In this document: piece after piece, positions 1-8,835 of the stretch
Numbering within the stretch: position 1 is the stretch's first letter
Layout of the letters: each line of letters begins with the position of its first letter
Source: an uncultured Eubacterium sp.
GTDB lineage: Bacteria > Bacillota > Clostridia > Lachnospirales > Lachnospiraceae
DNA length: 53,651 nucleotides
NCBI GenBank assembly: GCA_947385775.1
Contig: CANDMI010000019.1
Coordinates: 1-53,651 of the forward strand
Reading direction: 5' to 3'
Program-made: the position numbers and the translations under genes
Notes under the pieces: model-generated
What the model was told of the DNA's origin: nothing
The model's database searches: none
The model's input: the letters and a program-made list of their open reading frames with translations, nothing else

Positions 1-481
1 CCGAAAGACATTCGCCATTTTTGATCTTATATGCAATCGTCTTAAAAATATCATCCGGATCCAGCTCGGAAAGGAAAGCCGGCTCAATGCGGATTTTAAC
101 TGCTCCAACATTGTATTCTGTGGAAACCTGCCTTCTGCGGATATCGCCAGTATAGATTACGATCATCCGCAGCATAGGGCAGGGAATCTTGTCCCTGAGA
201 TATCGGTTTGCAATGCCGGTTAAATAATTTAGGTACTTTATTTTGTCCGTATTTCGATAAGCGCTTTCATAATCCACGATCGCCACCGTATTGTCCTCAA
301 GCTCAAACAGGTTGTCGATTCGAAGCTCGTTTGCCTTTACAGTTGGCAGGTTTGTTGGCATTACCTGTTTTACCTGCGGTAAGTTAAGGCCGTAAGCGCG
401 AAAGGCCTTGCCTTTTAAGTTTTCCGCAAGCGTTTTGCTGACGATGTCTTTGTTTTGATAAGCGATTTTGTCATTTGTCAT
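1..481 (-). CDS. Hypothetical protein, possible Rpn/PD-(D/E)XK-like family (3' end cut by window)
   Basis: The N-terminal 160 codons of a minus-strand gene are visible; the rest lies off the left edge. The start is the ATG at 481, with a strong ribosome site (AAGGAGG at 489-495, 7 nt away). The protein begins MTNDKIAYQNKD and has a conserved-looking core with VAIVDYES near residue 65 and LRMIVIYTG near residue 103. I recall similar proteins being common and multi-copy in Lachnospiraceae, where they are often labelled hypothetical or Rpn/transposase-like nucleases. The acidic DYE after a hydrophobic strand would fit a PD-(D/E)XK core, but the fold is not proven here. No signal peptide or membrane segment is seen. 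The gene call is firm; the function is a weak inference. Confidence 0.75.
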   Translation of the reverse strand, partial: MTNDKIAYQNKDIVSKTLAENLKGKAFRAYGLNLPQVKQVMPTNLPTVKANELRIDNLFELEDNTVAIVDYESAYRNTDKIKYLNYLTGIANRYLRDKIPCPMLRMIVIYTGDIRRRQVSTEYNVGAVKIRIEPAFLSELDPDDIFKTIAYKIKNGECLS

Positions 482-662
482 ATGTTATCCTCCTTGTTGG
501 TTGTTAAGGAGTTGTATTTTACTGCCTGTATCTTTTTTGCCTGTAGGCTTTTTTCTGTACGCATTTGCATAGAATGTAAGCCATTTCATATTGTCAGTCA
601 ATTGTATAATTAGAGTGTAACACAAACGTATCGGATTGTCACTATATGTACCAGATAAATAA

Positions 663-844
663 TTTTTAAAAGTAACAGTTCAGCCATCGACTGTAAGATG
701 GGCGAATCATGCTTACATGAATGAGCGCGTCTTACAGTCTATGAGCGGAGCGCCCGATTATGAGCAAAGTTAGCTGCGTTAGCAGCGGGAAAGCGCCGCA
801 GGCGCCTTTGCGAATGGCGCGGGCTGAATTGTTACTTTTAAAAA
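663..844. repeat. 182-bp MITE-like inverted-repeat element
   Basis: The outer 23 bp (663-685 and 822-844) are inverted repeats matching at 22 of 23 positions; the shared core reads TAACARTTCAGCC. Inside are further nested hairpins: GACTGTAAGA (689-698) pairs with TCTTACAGTC (730-739), GCTGCGTTAGCAGC is a short hairpin near 772-785, and GCGCCGCAGGCGC is another near 794-806. No protein is encoded. The size and terminal inverted repeats fit a miniature inverted-repeat transposable element; a structured RNA or a REP-like repeat is the alternative. Related ends recur at 1140-1154 and 20028-20056. Confidence 0.7.
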
Positions 845-1064
845 GAAATCAAGATTAACTGCCTAAAAAGTCTTGAATGATTTATAAAAGCCTTTTATAA
901 GATTACAGCAAAATACAACCTTATTTCATAAAATCATCCCATGGTCTAAAAGCGAATATGGCAGAGTCCGCCATAGAATATTACATTAAATATGAAAAAT
1001 CGACAGAATGAAAACTACATTTGAAAATTTCTTTTATCATAGCATATTATTTATATTCGGGCAA

Positions 1065-1154
1065 GTGATTTTTTGAACGCGTTTGCTTATTGCAGCGAAT
1101 CTGCGGAAAGCGCGTAAGAGCGACTTTTTGAATGGCGTGGGCTGAACTGTAACT
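1065..1154. repeat. Degraded right half of the same repeat family
   Basis: The end of this stretch (GAATGGCGTGGGCTGAACTG, then TAAC) closely matches the right end of the 663-844 element (GAATGGCGCGGGCTGAATTG, then TTAC). The preceding GCGGAAAGCGCG and TTTTTGAATGGCG also line up with the interior of the intact copy. The left half is not recognisable at the expected place. It is best read as an older, decayed copy. Confidence 0.55.
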
Positions 1155-1182
1155 ATTTTGCATTTCATTTTCCTATTACGCA

Positions 1183-1211
1183 TAGACGGCGGCGGGAAAA
1201 TGTGTTACAAT
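1183..1211 (+). promoter_or_regulatory. Candidate sigma-A promoter for the DUF362 gene
   Basis: TAGACG (1183-1188) and TACAAT (1206-1211) are separated by 17 bp. They match the vegetative consensus at 4/6 and 5/6. The start codon of the next gene lies 61 bp downstream of the -10. Confidence 0.45.
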
Positions 1212-1272
1212 AGGTTGCTATAAGATTATAGTTCAGCCTAGGACTTTGTATTTTGAAAGAGGGAGAATAATT

Positions 1273-2403
1273 ATGGAAAAATCGAAAGTTTATTTTACAT
1301 CATTTAAGACAAGCTTAAACGAAAATCTGCTTCAGAAGCTTCGCAGGCTGATGATCCAGGCGGGGATAAAGAATATTGATTTTGAAAACAAATATGCGGC
1401 GATCAAGATCCATTTTGGCGAATATGGAAATCTGGCGTTTTTAAGGCCAAACTATGCGAAAGTAGTGGCTGACCTGGTGAAGGAATGCGGAGGGAAGCCG
1501 TTTTTGACGGATTGCAATACGTTATATGTCGGGAGCAGGAAAAATGCGCTTGACCATATTGATACCGCATATATGAACGGATTTACGCCTTATGCCACAG
1601 GCTGCCATGTGCTGATTGGGGATGGGCTTAAGGGAACGGACGAGACGCTTGTGCCGATCAATGGGGAATATGTAAAGGAAGCAAAGATTGGCTCCGCGAT
1701 CATGGATGCGGACATTATGATCTCTTTGACGCATTTTAAGGGGCATGAGATGGCAGGATTTGGCGGCGCGCTTAAAAATCTTGGGATGGGCAGCGGTTCC
1801 AGGGCTGGAAAAATGGAAATGCACAATGATGGCAAGCCTTGCGTTTCGGATGTGGACGCCTGTATTGGGTGTGGGTGTTGTGAGCGCATTTGCGCGCATG
1901 GGGCGCCGGTCATTGAAAATAAAAAGGCGCGCATTGACCAGGATAAGTGCGTTGGCTGCGGCAGATGCCTGGCAGTCTGCCCAAAGGATGCTATCACTGC
2001 CCAGAACGCCGCGTCTGTGGAGCGGCTGAATCGAAAGATGGCGGAGTACAGCCTTGCGGTGTGCCAGGGCAGGCCGAATTTCCATATTTCTTTGATCTGC
2101 GATGTTTCTCCAAATTGCGACTGCCATGCGGAGAATGACATTCCGATCGTGCCGGATGTAGGGATGTTTGCGTCCTTCGACCCGGTTGCGCTGGATGTGG
2201 CGTGCGCGGACGCGGTGAACCGTATGCCGGTCATCGAAGGGAGCGTGCTTAGCGATCACATAAAGGAAGGCGTGTCCCATCAGGAAGAAGAGGGGCATGA
2301 CCATTTTTATGTGACGCATCCGGACACGGAATGGAAATCGTGCATTGAGCACGCAAAAAAGATCGGGCTTGGCACGGACCAGTATGAGTTGATTGAGATA
2401 TAA
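1273..2403 (+). CDS. DUF362 family protein with two 4Fe-4S clusters
   Basis: A 376-residue cytosolic iron-sulfur protein. The DUF362 domain fills most of the chain (KIHFGEYGNLAFLRPNYAK near residue 47; ISLTHFKGHEMAGFGGALKN near 150). Two ferredoxin-type motifs follow: CIGCGCCERIC near residue 199 and CVGCGRCLAVCP near 228. Each supplies four cysteines for a 4Fe-4S cluster, so electron transfer or an Fe-S-dependent reaction is likely, but the substrate of this family is not known to me. An upstream in-frame ATG at 1246 exists; I prefer the ATG at 1273 because GGGAG sits just before it and the conserved protein starts there. It is the first gene of a plus-strand run. Family call firm, role unknown. 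Confidence 0.9.
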   Translation: MEKSKVYFTSFKTSLNENLLQKLRRLMIQAGIKNIDFENKYAAIKIHFGEYGNLAFLRPNYAKVVADLVKECGGKPFLTDCNTLYVGSRKNALDHIDTAYMNGFTPYATGCHVLIGDGLKGTDETLVPINGEYVKEAKIGSAIMDADIMISLTHFKGHEMAGFGGALKNLGMGSGSRAGKMEMHNDGKPCVSDVDACIGCGCCERICAHGAPVIENKKARIDQDKCVGCGRCLAVCPKDAITAQNAASVERLNRKMAEYSLAVCQGRPNFHISLICDVSPNCDCHAENDIPIVPDVGMFASFDPVALDVACADAVNRMPVIEGSVLSDHIKEGVSHQEEEGHDHFYVTHPDTEWKSCIEHAKKIGLGTDQYELIEI

Positions 2404-2504
2404 TGGGCTGCTTTTATCAGATTGAAAAAGAGGAATGTAATATAAGCGGATGAGAGCGACATTCAGATAAACGATTACTGGAACAATTAAAATAGAGGTA
2501 TGGT

Positions 2505-3446
2505 TTGAGAGAAAAATTTGGATTTAAAAAGCTGCAAAATGAAGTATTGCTGGAGCAGTTTCGGACGATGAGCCAGCCCGCGCTTGTGTCAAGGTCAAAT
2601 GGGATCAGCGGCAAGCTTTCTCTTGCGGTGGAAATGGAGCAGACAGGCAGGATCGGGCATGACCTGGTGGCTGCGTGTGTGAACGATCTGGCGGCGCTTG
2701 GCGCAAAGTCTTTGTTTTTTTATGCAAACACTTCCTGCGTCAAGCCGACGGCGGAAAAACTACAGACTTTAGAAGACAGTATGGAAAAGGGCTGTAAGGA
2801 AGCGGGCATTACGTTTGCGGGAAATGACCTGATGGAGCTTTCGGACAAGTATGCTTATGACGATTATGGTTTAGTGGGCTTTGCGGTCGGGATTTTAGAT
2901 CGCAAGAAAAAAATAGGGACTGCACGGTTAACGGATGGGGATGTGATCATTGGGCTTTCTTCGGGCGGGCTGCACAATCATGGTTATACGTCGGCGAAAA
3001 AACAGCTTTTTTTATCGAAAGCTGCGATGGACGTTTATTATGAGTCGTTGGGGATGACGCTTGGACAGGCGCTTTTGCGTCCGACGAAGCTGTACCAGGG
3101 ATGCATTCAAAAGCTGTCTGGGGCCGGGATTGAGATAAAGTCCTGTATACAGGTGGCGCACGGTGGGTTAGACCGTGCGCTGCGCCAGCTTTTGCATGAG
3201 ACGTATGGCGCGGTGGTGAAACAAAGGATGGACACGGTGCCGCCCTTATACGCCATGCTGCGCCAGGATGGGAATTTTAGCATGGAGCAGATGCGCACAA
3301 CGTTTAACATGGGCATTGGGATGCTTTTGATTGTGTCGGAAAATAACGCTGACCGGGCGGCTGAAATTTTGGAGGAAGCAGGCGAGGAGCCGATTTTTCT
3401 TGGACTTGTGGAGACTGACCGTGAGCTGATACGGTATATTGAATAA
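2505..3446 (+). CDS. Divergent PurM-like (AIR synthetase family) protein
   Basis: A 313-residue protein aligning along its length with phosphoribosylformylglycinamidine cyclo-ligase. Visible landmarks are VAACVNDLAALGA (about residue 58), GDVIIGLSSGGLHNHGYT (about 145), ALLRPTKLY (about 190), AHGGL (about 222) and TFNMGIGM (about 266). Two hallmarks are altered. The substrate loop usually DGVGTK reads NGISGK near residue 36, and the usual GGETAEMPG-type region reads GNDLMELSDKYA. It may therefore be a paralogue with another ATP-dependent reaction or a regulator, not the housekeeping PurM. No other purine genes are adjacent. The start is TTG at 2505 with AGAGG six bases upstream; a nearby ATG (2500) is out of frame and stops at once. 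Confidence 0.75.
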   Translation: MREKFGFKKLQNEVLLEQFRTMSQPALVSRSNGISGKLSLAVEMEQTGRIGHDLVAACVNDLAALGAKSLFFYANTSCVKPTAEKLQTLEDSMEKGCKEAGITFAGNDLMELSDKYAYDDYGLVGFAVGILDRKKKIGTARLTDGDVIIGLSSGGLHNHGYTSAKKQLFLSKAAMDVYYESLGMTLGQALLRPTKLYQGCIQKLSGAGIEIKSCIQVAHGGLDRALRQLLHETYGAVVKQRMDTVPPLYAMLRQDGNFSMEQMRTTFNMGIGMLLIVSENNADRAAEILEEAGEEPIFLGLVETDRELIRYIE

Positions 3447-3473
3447 AGTTGGATTAGGGAAAAGAGGGAATGG

Positions 3474-5051
3474 ATGAGTTCACAGGATAGGCTTGAAAAC
3501 GTATTAAGGGATTTCCATATCATGATCTCAAAAAGCGAAGTATGCGACACAGACCGGATCATCGTCAGCAAGAATGCGATGTTTGATTTGATCGACCGGC
3601 TCAACGCCTGTATTTATGAGATCATGGATGAATATGAGATGACCCAGCAGAGCAGGGACAGGGCTTTGCGTGAACACAAAAAAGAAGGGGATCGGATCAT
3701 CTGGGACGCAAGCCGTCAGGCGGAGGATATTTACGCGGCTTCTGTCATGTATACGCAAGAGGCGCTTGGCAGGCTCAACCGGGTCGTGGATGAAGCGAAC
3801 ATGACGATCAGCCATCTGTACCGCGAGTTTGGCGATAGCATGAAGCAGCAGCAGGAGACGATCCGGGAAAATGAACTGGAGCTAAAGAGCCAGCTACAGC
3901 TGTTGTCAGATACGGAAAAGTATATGAGCCTGATTGAAGAGCGAAACCGGGAGATTGAGCGTGAGGAAGCAGAGAAAATGGGCAGGAGGATCGTCCATGC
4001 TTCGGAAAAAACCCCGTCAATTAAGCCCGAGATCAAGATCAATGAGGAATACTTTAAAAAAGCGGGCATCCCGTTGGATGATTATATCGACAAAGAACCG
4101 GAGAAAGAGGAAGAAATCGATCCATTGCTCGACGAAGGGGTTATTGAATCCTCCTATCGAAAGGTGGACAGGAAACCAGAAAAAGAAGCAGATAATAAAA
4201 TAGATAAAGAGAATATAAATAAAAGCATAGGTAGAAATAAAGATAAAAATATAGATCGAAACGTAGATAGAAATATAAGTGGAAATGTAGATACACCTAT
4301 AGATAGAAATGCAAATAGAACTATAGGTGGAAATGTAGATAAAACTATAGATGGCACTATAGATAAAAATAGAGATGAATATTTAGTTAGAAATAATGAA
4401 GCGAAAAATGATGCTGAATATCTAGTCAAAAATATTGATGGGCGCTTAGACAAAAATGATGCTGAACATTTAAGTAAAAATAATACAGAATATTTAAATA
4501 AAAATAGCGCTGAACATTTAGATAAAAACGTTGCAGGAAATTTAAACCAAAATAATGCTGAGAGTTTAGATCAAAATGTTGCAGGGAATTTAAATCAAAA
4601 TAGTGTAGGAAATTTAAATCAAAATAGTGCGGGAAATTTAAATCACAATAATGCTGGACATTTAAACGAAACTATTGACTACAATACAGATAAAAATATA
4701 AATATAAATAACAATATAGATATAAACACTGACGGCAAAATAGAGGAAAGAAAGCGGGCGGGTGCAGCCCAGGCAGCATCGAGCCAGGCATATCCGGCGC
4801 AGGGCTTAGCGGGTCAAAGCGGGCAGGGATATATCAGCCAGGAATATGCGACTTTGCAAAGCAGTGGTAGTGACGATTATGATATGGCGGCGCAGGAGCC
4901 TTTGGTTTTTGAAATGCCTCAAAAGATCCAGATAGAGGATTTAGGTCTGGATGAGGATCTTTCTATGGAAGAAGAAATACAAGAAAAGGGAAAAAAGGAA
5001 GAAGAGCTTTCTTTTTTTGATAAATTGATGGGAAAGAAGAAAAATCGGTAA
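3474..5051 (+). CDS. Coiled-coil protein with a period-4/8 repeat tail, function unknown
   Basis: A 525-residue protein without signal peptide or membrane helix. Residues 1-165 are helical and charged, with long coiled-coil stretches (about 60-165) reminiscent of DivIVA or ATP-synthase-subunit-like proteins in Lachnospiraceae, but I cannot assign a family. Residues 243-422 are an Asn/Asp/Lys-rich tandem repeat (see the repeat entry). Residues 430-525 are acidic and end in FFDKLMGKKKNR. It starts 27 bp after the purM-like gene, with AGAGGGAATGG upstream, and ends 22 bp before the hydratase gene, so co-transcription is likely. The repeat DNA is far more AT-rich than its flanks, which suggests local expansion inside an older gene. 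Confidence 0.75.
   Translation: MSSQDRLENVLRDFHIMISKSEVCDTDRIIVSKNAMFDLIDRLNACIYEIMDEYEMTQQSRDRALREHKKEGDRIIWDASRQAEDIYAASVMYTQEALGRLNRVVDEANMTISHLYREFGDSMKQQQETIRENELELKSQLQLLSDTEKYMSLIEERNREIEREEAEKMGRRIVHASEKTPSIKPEIKINEEYFKKAGIPLDDYIDKEPEKEEEIDPLLDEGVIESSYRKVDRKPEKEADNKIDKENINKSIGRNKDKNIDRNVDRNISGNVDTPIDRNANRTIGGNVDKTIDGTIDKNRDEYLVRNNEAKNDAEYLVKNIDGRLDKNDAEHLSKNNTEYLNKNSAEHLDKNVAGNLNQNNAESLDQNVAGNLNQNSVGNLNQNSAGNLNHNNAGHLNETIDYNTDKNININNNIDINTDGKIEERKRAGAAQAASSQAYPAQGLAGQSGQGYISQEYATLQSSGSDDYDMAAQEPLVFEMPQKIQIEDLGLDEDLSMEEEIQEKGKKEEELSFFDKLMGKKKNR
4200..4740 (+). repeat. Coding tandem repeat: tetrads then octads
   Basis: Inside the coiled-coil gene, residues 243-422 repeat with period 4 (IDRN, VDRN, ISGN, VDTP and so on). 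From 4446 to 4661 they repeat with period 8, that is 24 bp (LDKNDAEH, LSKNNTEY, LNKNSAEH, LDKNVAGN, LNQNNAES, LDQNVAGN, LNQNSVGN, LNQNSAGN, LNHNNAGH). Reading frame is kept throughout. Aliphatic residues recur every fourth position and Asn follows. Confidence 0.85.
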
Positions 5052-5073
5052 TTTGACATTCAGGAGGTAAAAC

Positions 5074-7365
5074 ATGAAATTATATCAAAACGGCGTATAT
5101 TTGTTAAACGGCTCATTGCTTTTGGAGGATGCCGGGGATGCGGCTGCCGCGGTGAAAAATAAGATTGGCAGGGAGATTACAAAAGAACAGGCAAAGGAGC
5201 AGACCATCGCTTACCGCATTTTAAAATCCCATAATACGTCTGGCAATATGGATGAACTGCAAATTAAATTTGATAAGCTCACTTCGCATGACATTACGTT
5301 TGTCGGCATTATCCAGACCGCCCGCGCGTCCGGGCTGGATAAATTTCCAATCCCATATGTGTTGACAAACTGCCATAACAGCTTATGCGCAGTCGGAGGC
5401 ACGATCAATGAGGACGACCATATGTTTGGCTTATCCTGCGCGAAGCGCTATGGCGGGATTTATGTGCCGCCTCATCAGGCGGTTATTCACCAGTATGCAA
5501 GAGAAATGCTTGCGGCAGGCGGGAAAATGATCTTAGGATCTGATTCCCATACCCGTTACGGCGCGCTGGGCACGATGGCGATGGGAGAAGGCGGGCCGGA
5601 ACTTGTAAAGCAGCTGCTTGGTCAGACCTATGACATCCATATGCCTGGCGTGGTGGGCGTTTATTTAACGGGAGCTCCGGCAAAGGGCGTAGGGCCGCAG
5701 GACGTGGCGATCGCGTTGATCAAGGAAGTGTTTGCAAACGGCTATGTGAAAAATAAGGTCATGGAGTTTGTAGGGCCTGGCGTTTCGAATTTAAGCGTGG
5801 ATTACCGTATTGGAATTGATGTTATGACGACAGAGACGACCTGCTTATCCTCGGTATGGAAAACAGACGACAAGGTAAAGGAATTTTATGAAATTCACGG
5901 CAGGGATGGGGATTATGAGGAATTAAATCCGGGAGAGGCGGCTTATTATGACGGCATGATCGAGCTGGATTTAAGCGAGGTAAAACCGATGATCGCGATG
6001 CCGTTCCATCCAAGCAATGCGGTAACGATCGACGAATTGAACGCAAACTTATTAGATATTTTAGACGACTGCGAGAAAAAAGCGCAGGTCAGCTTTAATG
6101 GCGCGGTTAACTTAAATCTAAAGGAAAAAGTCCGGGACGGCGGATTTTATGTAGACCAGGGCATTATTGCCGGCTGCGCTGGCGGCGGATTTGAAAATAT
6201 TTGCGATGCGGCGGATATTTTAGACGGAAAGAGCATTGGATCAGATGAATTTACCCTTAGCGTCTATCCGGCGAGTATGCCGGTTTATATGGAGCTGGTA
6301 CGCAATGGCGCGGCTGCAAAGCTCATGGGCTGCGGCGCGGTGTTAAAGACGGCGTTTTGCGGGCCTTGCTTTGGAGCCGGGGACACGCCTGCGAACAATG
6401 GCTTTTCCATCCGCCATTCCACGCGCAATTTCCCAAACAGGGAAGGCTCCAAGGTGCAGAACGGGCAGATCGCGTCTGTCGCGCTGATGGACGCGCGTTC
6501 CATCGCCGCGACCGCCGCGAATAAGGGCAGGTTAACTTCCGCGGCGGATGTGGACGCTGTATTTACAAAACCGAAGTATTTCTTTGATAAGACGATATAT
6601 GAAAACCGCGTGTTTGACAGCCACGGAGTCGCGGACTCTTCCGTAGAAGTTAAAATGGGGCCAAATATCAAGGACTGGCCGAAAATGTGCGCGTTGACGG
6701 ACAACTTGCTATTAAAGGTAGTTTCAGAGATACACGACCCGGTGACTACGACGGATGAGCTGATCCCTTCCGGCGAAACGTCTTCTTATCGTTCCAATCC
6801 ACTGGGACTGGCGGAATTTACGCTTTCCAGAAAAGACCCGGCATATGTAGGACGGGCTAAGGAAGTGCAAAAAGCGGAAAAAGCAAGGGAGGAAGGCGGA
6901 CAGCCTTATGAAGCGCTTCCAGAATTGAAAGACGCGGTGGATGCGGTATTGACCAAATTCCCGGAGGCGAATGAGAAAAACACCGGGATCGGGAGCACGA
7001 TATTCGCGGTCAAGCCGGGGGATGGCTCCGCGAGAGAGCAGGCCGCTTCCTGCCAGAAGGTGCTTGGCGGATGGGCGAATATCGCGAATGAATACGCGAC
7101 AAAGCGCTACCGCTCGAACCTGATCAACTGGGGAATGTTGCCGTTTATCATAAAAGAGGGAACGCTGCCGTTCCAAAACGGGGATTATCTGTTTTTACCG
7201 GGCATCCGAAAGGCGGTTTTGGAAAAACAGGACACGATCGCGGCTTTTGTGGCAAAGGACGGCGGTTTAAAGGAGTTCCAGCTGTCCTTAGGAGATCTGA
7301 CGGATGATGAGAGGGAGATTATCTTAAAGGGCTGTCTGATCAATTTTAATCGGAAATCGGAATAA
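5074..7365 (+). CDS. Aconitase-superfamily hydratase (YbhJ-like)
   Basis: A 763-residue cytosolic protein of the aconitase superfamily. It has the substrate-site stretch [20 protein letters not shown] near residue 151, and three cysteines placed for a 4Fe-4S cluster: Cys368 in GCAGGGF, and Cys429 and Cys432 in CGPCFGAG. These support an iron-sulfur-dependent hydro-lyase. The overall sequence reads closer to the uncharacterised E. coli YbhJ branch than to canonical AcnA or AcnB, so the true substrate is open. It has a good ribosome site (CAGGAGG, 8 nt before ATG). It sits 22 bp after the repeat protein and 27 bp before the permease gene. No citrate synthase or isocitrate dehydrogenase gene is near. 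Confidence 0.85.
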   Translation: MKLYQNGVYLLNGSLLLEDAGDAAAAVKNKIGREITKEQAKEQTIAYRILKSHNTSGNMDELQIKFDKLTSHDITFVGIIQTARASGLDKFPIPYVLTNCHNSLCAVGGTINEDDHMFGLSCAKRYGGIYVPPHQAVIHQYAREMLAAGGKMILGSDSHTRYGALGTMAMGEGGPELVKQLLGQTYDIHMPGVVGVYLTGAPAKGVGPQDVAIALIKEVFANGYVKNKVMEFVGPGVSNLSVDYRIGIDVMTTETTCLSSVWKTDDKVKEFYEIHGRDGDYEELNPGEAAYYDGMIELDLSEVKPMIAMPFHPSNAVTIDELNANLLDILDDCEKKAQVSFNGAVNLNLKEKVRDGGFYVDQGIIAGCAGGGFENICDAADILDGKSIGSDEFTLSVYPASMPVYMELVRNGAAAKLMGCGAVLKTAFCGPCFGAGDTPANNGFSIRHSTRNFPNREGSKVQNGQIASVALMDARSIAATAANKGRLTSAADVDAVFTKPKYFFDKTIYENRVFDSHGVADSSVEVKMGPNIKDWPKMCALTDNLLLKVVSEIHDPVTTTDELIPSGETSSYRSNPLGLAEFTLSRKDPAYVGRAKEVQKAEKAREEGGQPYEALPELKDAVDAVLTKFPEANEKNTGIGSTIFAVKPGDGSAREQAASCQKVLGGWANIANEYATKRYRSNLINWGMLPFIIKEGTLPFQNGDYLFLPGIRKAVLEKQDTIAAFVAKDGGLKEFQLSLGDLTDDEREIILKGCLINFNRKSE

Positions 7366-7392
7366 AGCGGCCAAAAAGAAAAGAGATGTAAC

Positions 7393-8733
7393 ATGAAAAA
7401 AACAGAGAAAATCCAAAATGCCGGAAAAGACAGGCGTTCCAGTTCGAGATCGGACTGGAATGTCCGGCCGTACCTGGCTATGGGGCTGGTATTTTTTATT
7501 GTATTTTGCTGCTGCCTTTTTGTCGTGTTCCTTGTGTTCCGATTTGATCAGATAAAAGGGGCGGTCAGCGGCTTTGCCAATATCGCGCAGCCAATTTTAT
7601 ACGGCCTTGCGATCGGGTATCTGATGAATCCGGTCATGTCCCGGATCGAGCGTGGGCTTTTAAAGCTGATGAAGAAAAAAGCGGAAAATCCGAAATACAA
7701 AAAACTGGCGCGGACGCTTTCAAGCATTTTCGCCGTTTTGATCTTTATTTTGGTGATCGCCGCGCTTTTGTCTATGGTGATCCCGCAGGTAGTCATCAAT
7801 ATTTCTAATTTGGTTGACACTTTGCCGGCGCAAGTGAACGCTTTTATCGCGCATATGAGCGAATGGCGGTTTGGAAACAGCGAATTTACAGCGTTTATAG
7901 AAACCTATTTAACGTCGATCGTCGACTGGCTGGAGGACTGGCTGAAAAATTCGATCCTGCCGCAGGCGAAGGATTATGCGGCGTCGATCACAAGCGGGGT
8001 CATCAATATTTTAAACGTGGTGAAAAACATTGTCATAGGGCTTATCGTTTCTATTTATGTGATGTGTGAAAAGGAGCGGTTTGGCGGACAGTCGAAAAAG
8101 ATTATTTTTTCCGCCCTTCCATCCCGGGCGGCAAACCAGGTGATACAGATCTTCCATACGACGAATGAGATTTTAGGCGGATTTATCAAAGGGAAAATGG
8201 TGGATTCTCTGATCATTGGCATTATCTGCTATATAGGGCTTTCGATCATAAAAATGCCGTATACGCTGCTTGTCAGCGTGATTGTCGGGGTTACGAACAT
8301 CATCCCGTTTTTCGGGCCGTTTATCGGCGCGATCCCCTGCGCGTTTTTGATCTTTCTTTCCGATCCGCTGTATGCGATGTATTTTGTGATTTTTGTCGTC
8401 ATTTTGCAGCAGGTGGATGGAAATATCATCGGGCCAAAGATCCTTGGGGATTCCACCGGCTTATCGTCTTTTTGGGTGATGTTTGCGATCTTGGTCGGCA
8501 GCGGACTGTTTGGCGTGATGGGGATGCTGCTTGGATGCCCGGTGTTTGCGGTTATTTACTATATTGTGCAAAAAGCCGTGGATTTTTTGCTTCGGAAGAA
8601 GTCCATGCCATTAGAAACAGACGTTTATATTAAAGCCACAGGCGCCGACCCATATAGCGGCGAGCTTTGGTATGAGTATTATGCGGACGATCATGCAGCC
8701 GCGGTGCGCAGGAAAAAGCCGGATGAAGAATGA
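7393..8733 (+). CDS. AI-2E family transporter (PerM/YtvI-like)
   Basis: A 446-residue integral membrane protein of the AI-2E/DUF20 permease family. Hydrophobic segments are visible near residues 27-50, 60-80, 112-140, 200-225, and in a cluster at 270-400 that carries the family-typical GVTNIIPFFGPFIGAIPC near 295 and QQVDGNIIGPKILGDSTGL near 336. Members export small molecules or ions; AI-2 export is proven for few, so the substrate here is unknown. The N-terminus (about 25 residues) and the acidic C-terminus are cytosolic tails. It is the last gene of the run beginning at 1273: a promoter for the next gene follows 40 bp after its stop. Confidence 0.88.
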   Translation: MKKTEKIQNAGKDRRSSSRSDWNVRPYLAMGLVFFIVFCCCLFVVFLVFRFDQIKGAVSGFANIAQPILYGLAIGYLMNPVMSRIERGLLKLMKKKAENPKYKKLARTLSSIFAVLIFILVIAALLSMVIPQVVINISNLVDTLPAQVNAFIAHMSEWRFGNSEFTAFIETYLTSIVDWLEDWLKNSILPQAKDYAASITSGVINILNVVKNIVIGLIVSIYVMCEKERFGGQSKKIIFSALPSRAANQVIQIFHTTNEILGGFIKGKMVDSLIIGIICYIGLSIIKMPYTLLVSVIVGVTNIIPFFGPFIGAIPCAFLIFLSDPLYAMYFVIFVVILQQVDGNIIGPKILGDSTGLSSFWVMFAILVGSGLFGVMGMLLGCPVFAVIYYIVQKAVDFLLRKKSMPLETDVYIKATGADPYSGELWYEYYADDHAAAVRRKKPDEE

Positions 8734-8772
8734 CACGCAGTTTGGCCAACATGACATGTTTTTCCATTTTTT

Positions 8773-8801
8773 TTGACATTGGCGGTTTCCTATGGTAAAC
8801 T
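8773..8801 (+). promoter_or_regulatory. Sigma-A promoter for the TPR/P-loop protein
   Basis: TTGACA (8773-8778), a perfect -35, is followed after 17 bp by TAAACT (8796-8801). The sequence between and after is AT-rich. The predicted message begins about 25-30 bp before the first start codon of the next gene. Confidence 0.75.
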
Positions 8802-8835
8802 ATCATTGGGTTTTAATGCAATGTATTATAGATAG

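Larger units (their letters stand above)
482..1272. other. Gene-free stretch holding inverted-repeat elements and a promoter
   Basis: About 790 bp lie between the divergent gene at 481 and the DUF362 gene. I see no credible open reading frame. The stretch holds a complete inverted-repeat element (663-844), a degraded relative of its right half (about 1065-1154), a loose left-end-like motif (AGTTCAGCC near 1232-1240) and a candidate promoter for the next gene (1183-1211). The remaining AT-rich sequence (845-1060) shows nothing I can name. Confidence 0.7.

Noticed and set aside
1522-2352. Minus-strand open frame of 276 codons
   Set aside because: Fully opposite the DUF362 gene, whose ferredoxin motifs prove the plus strand is coding.
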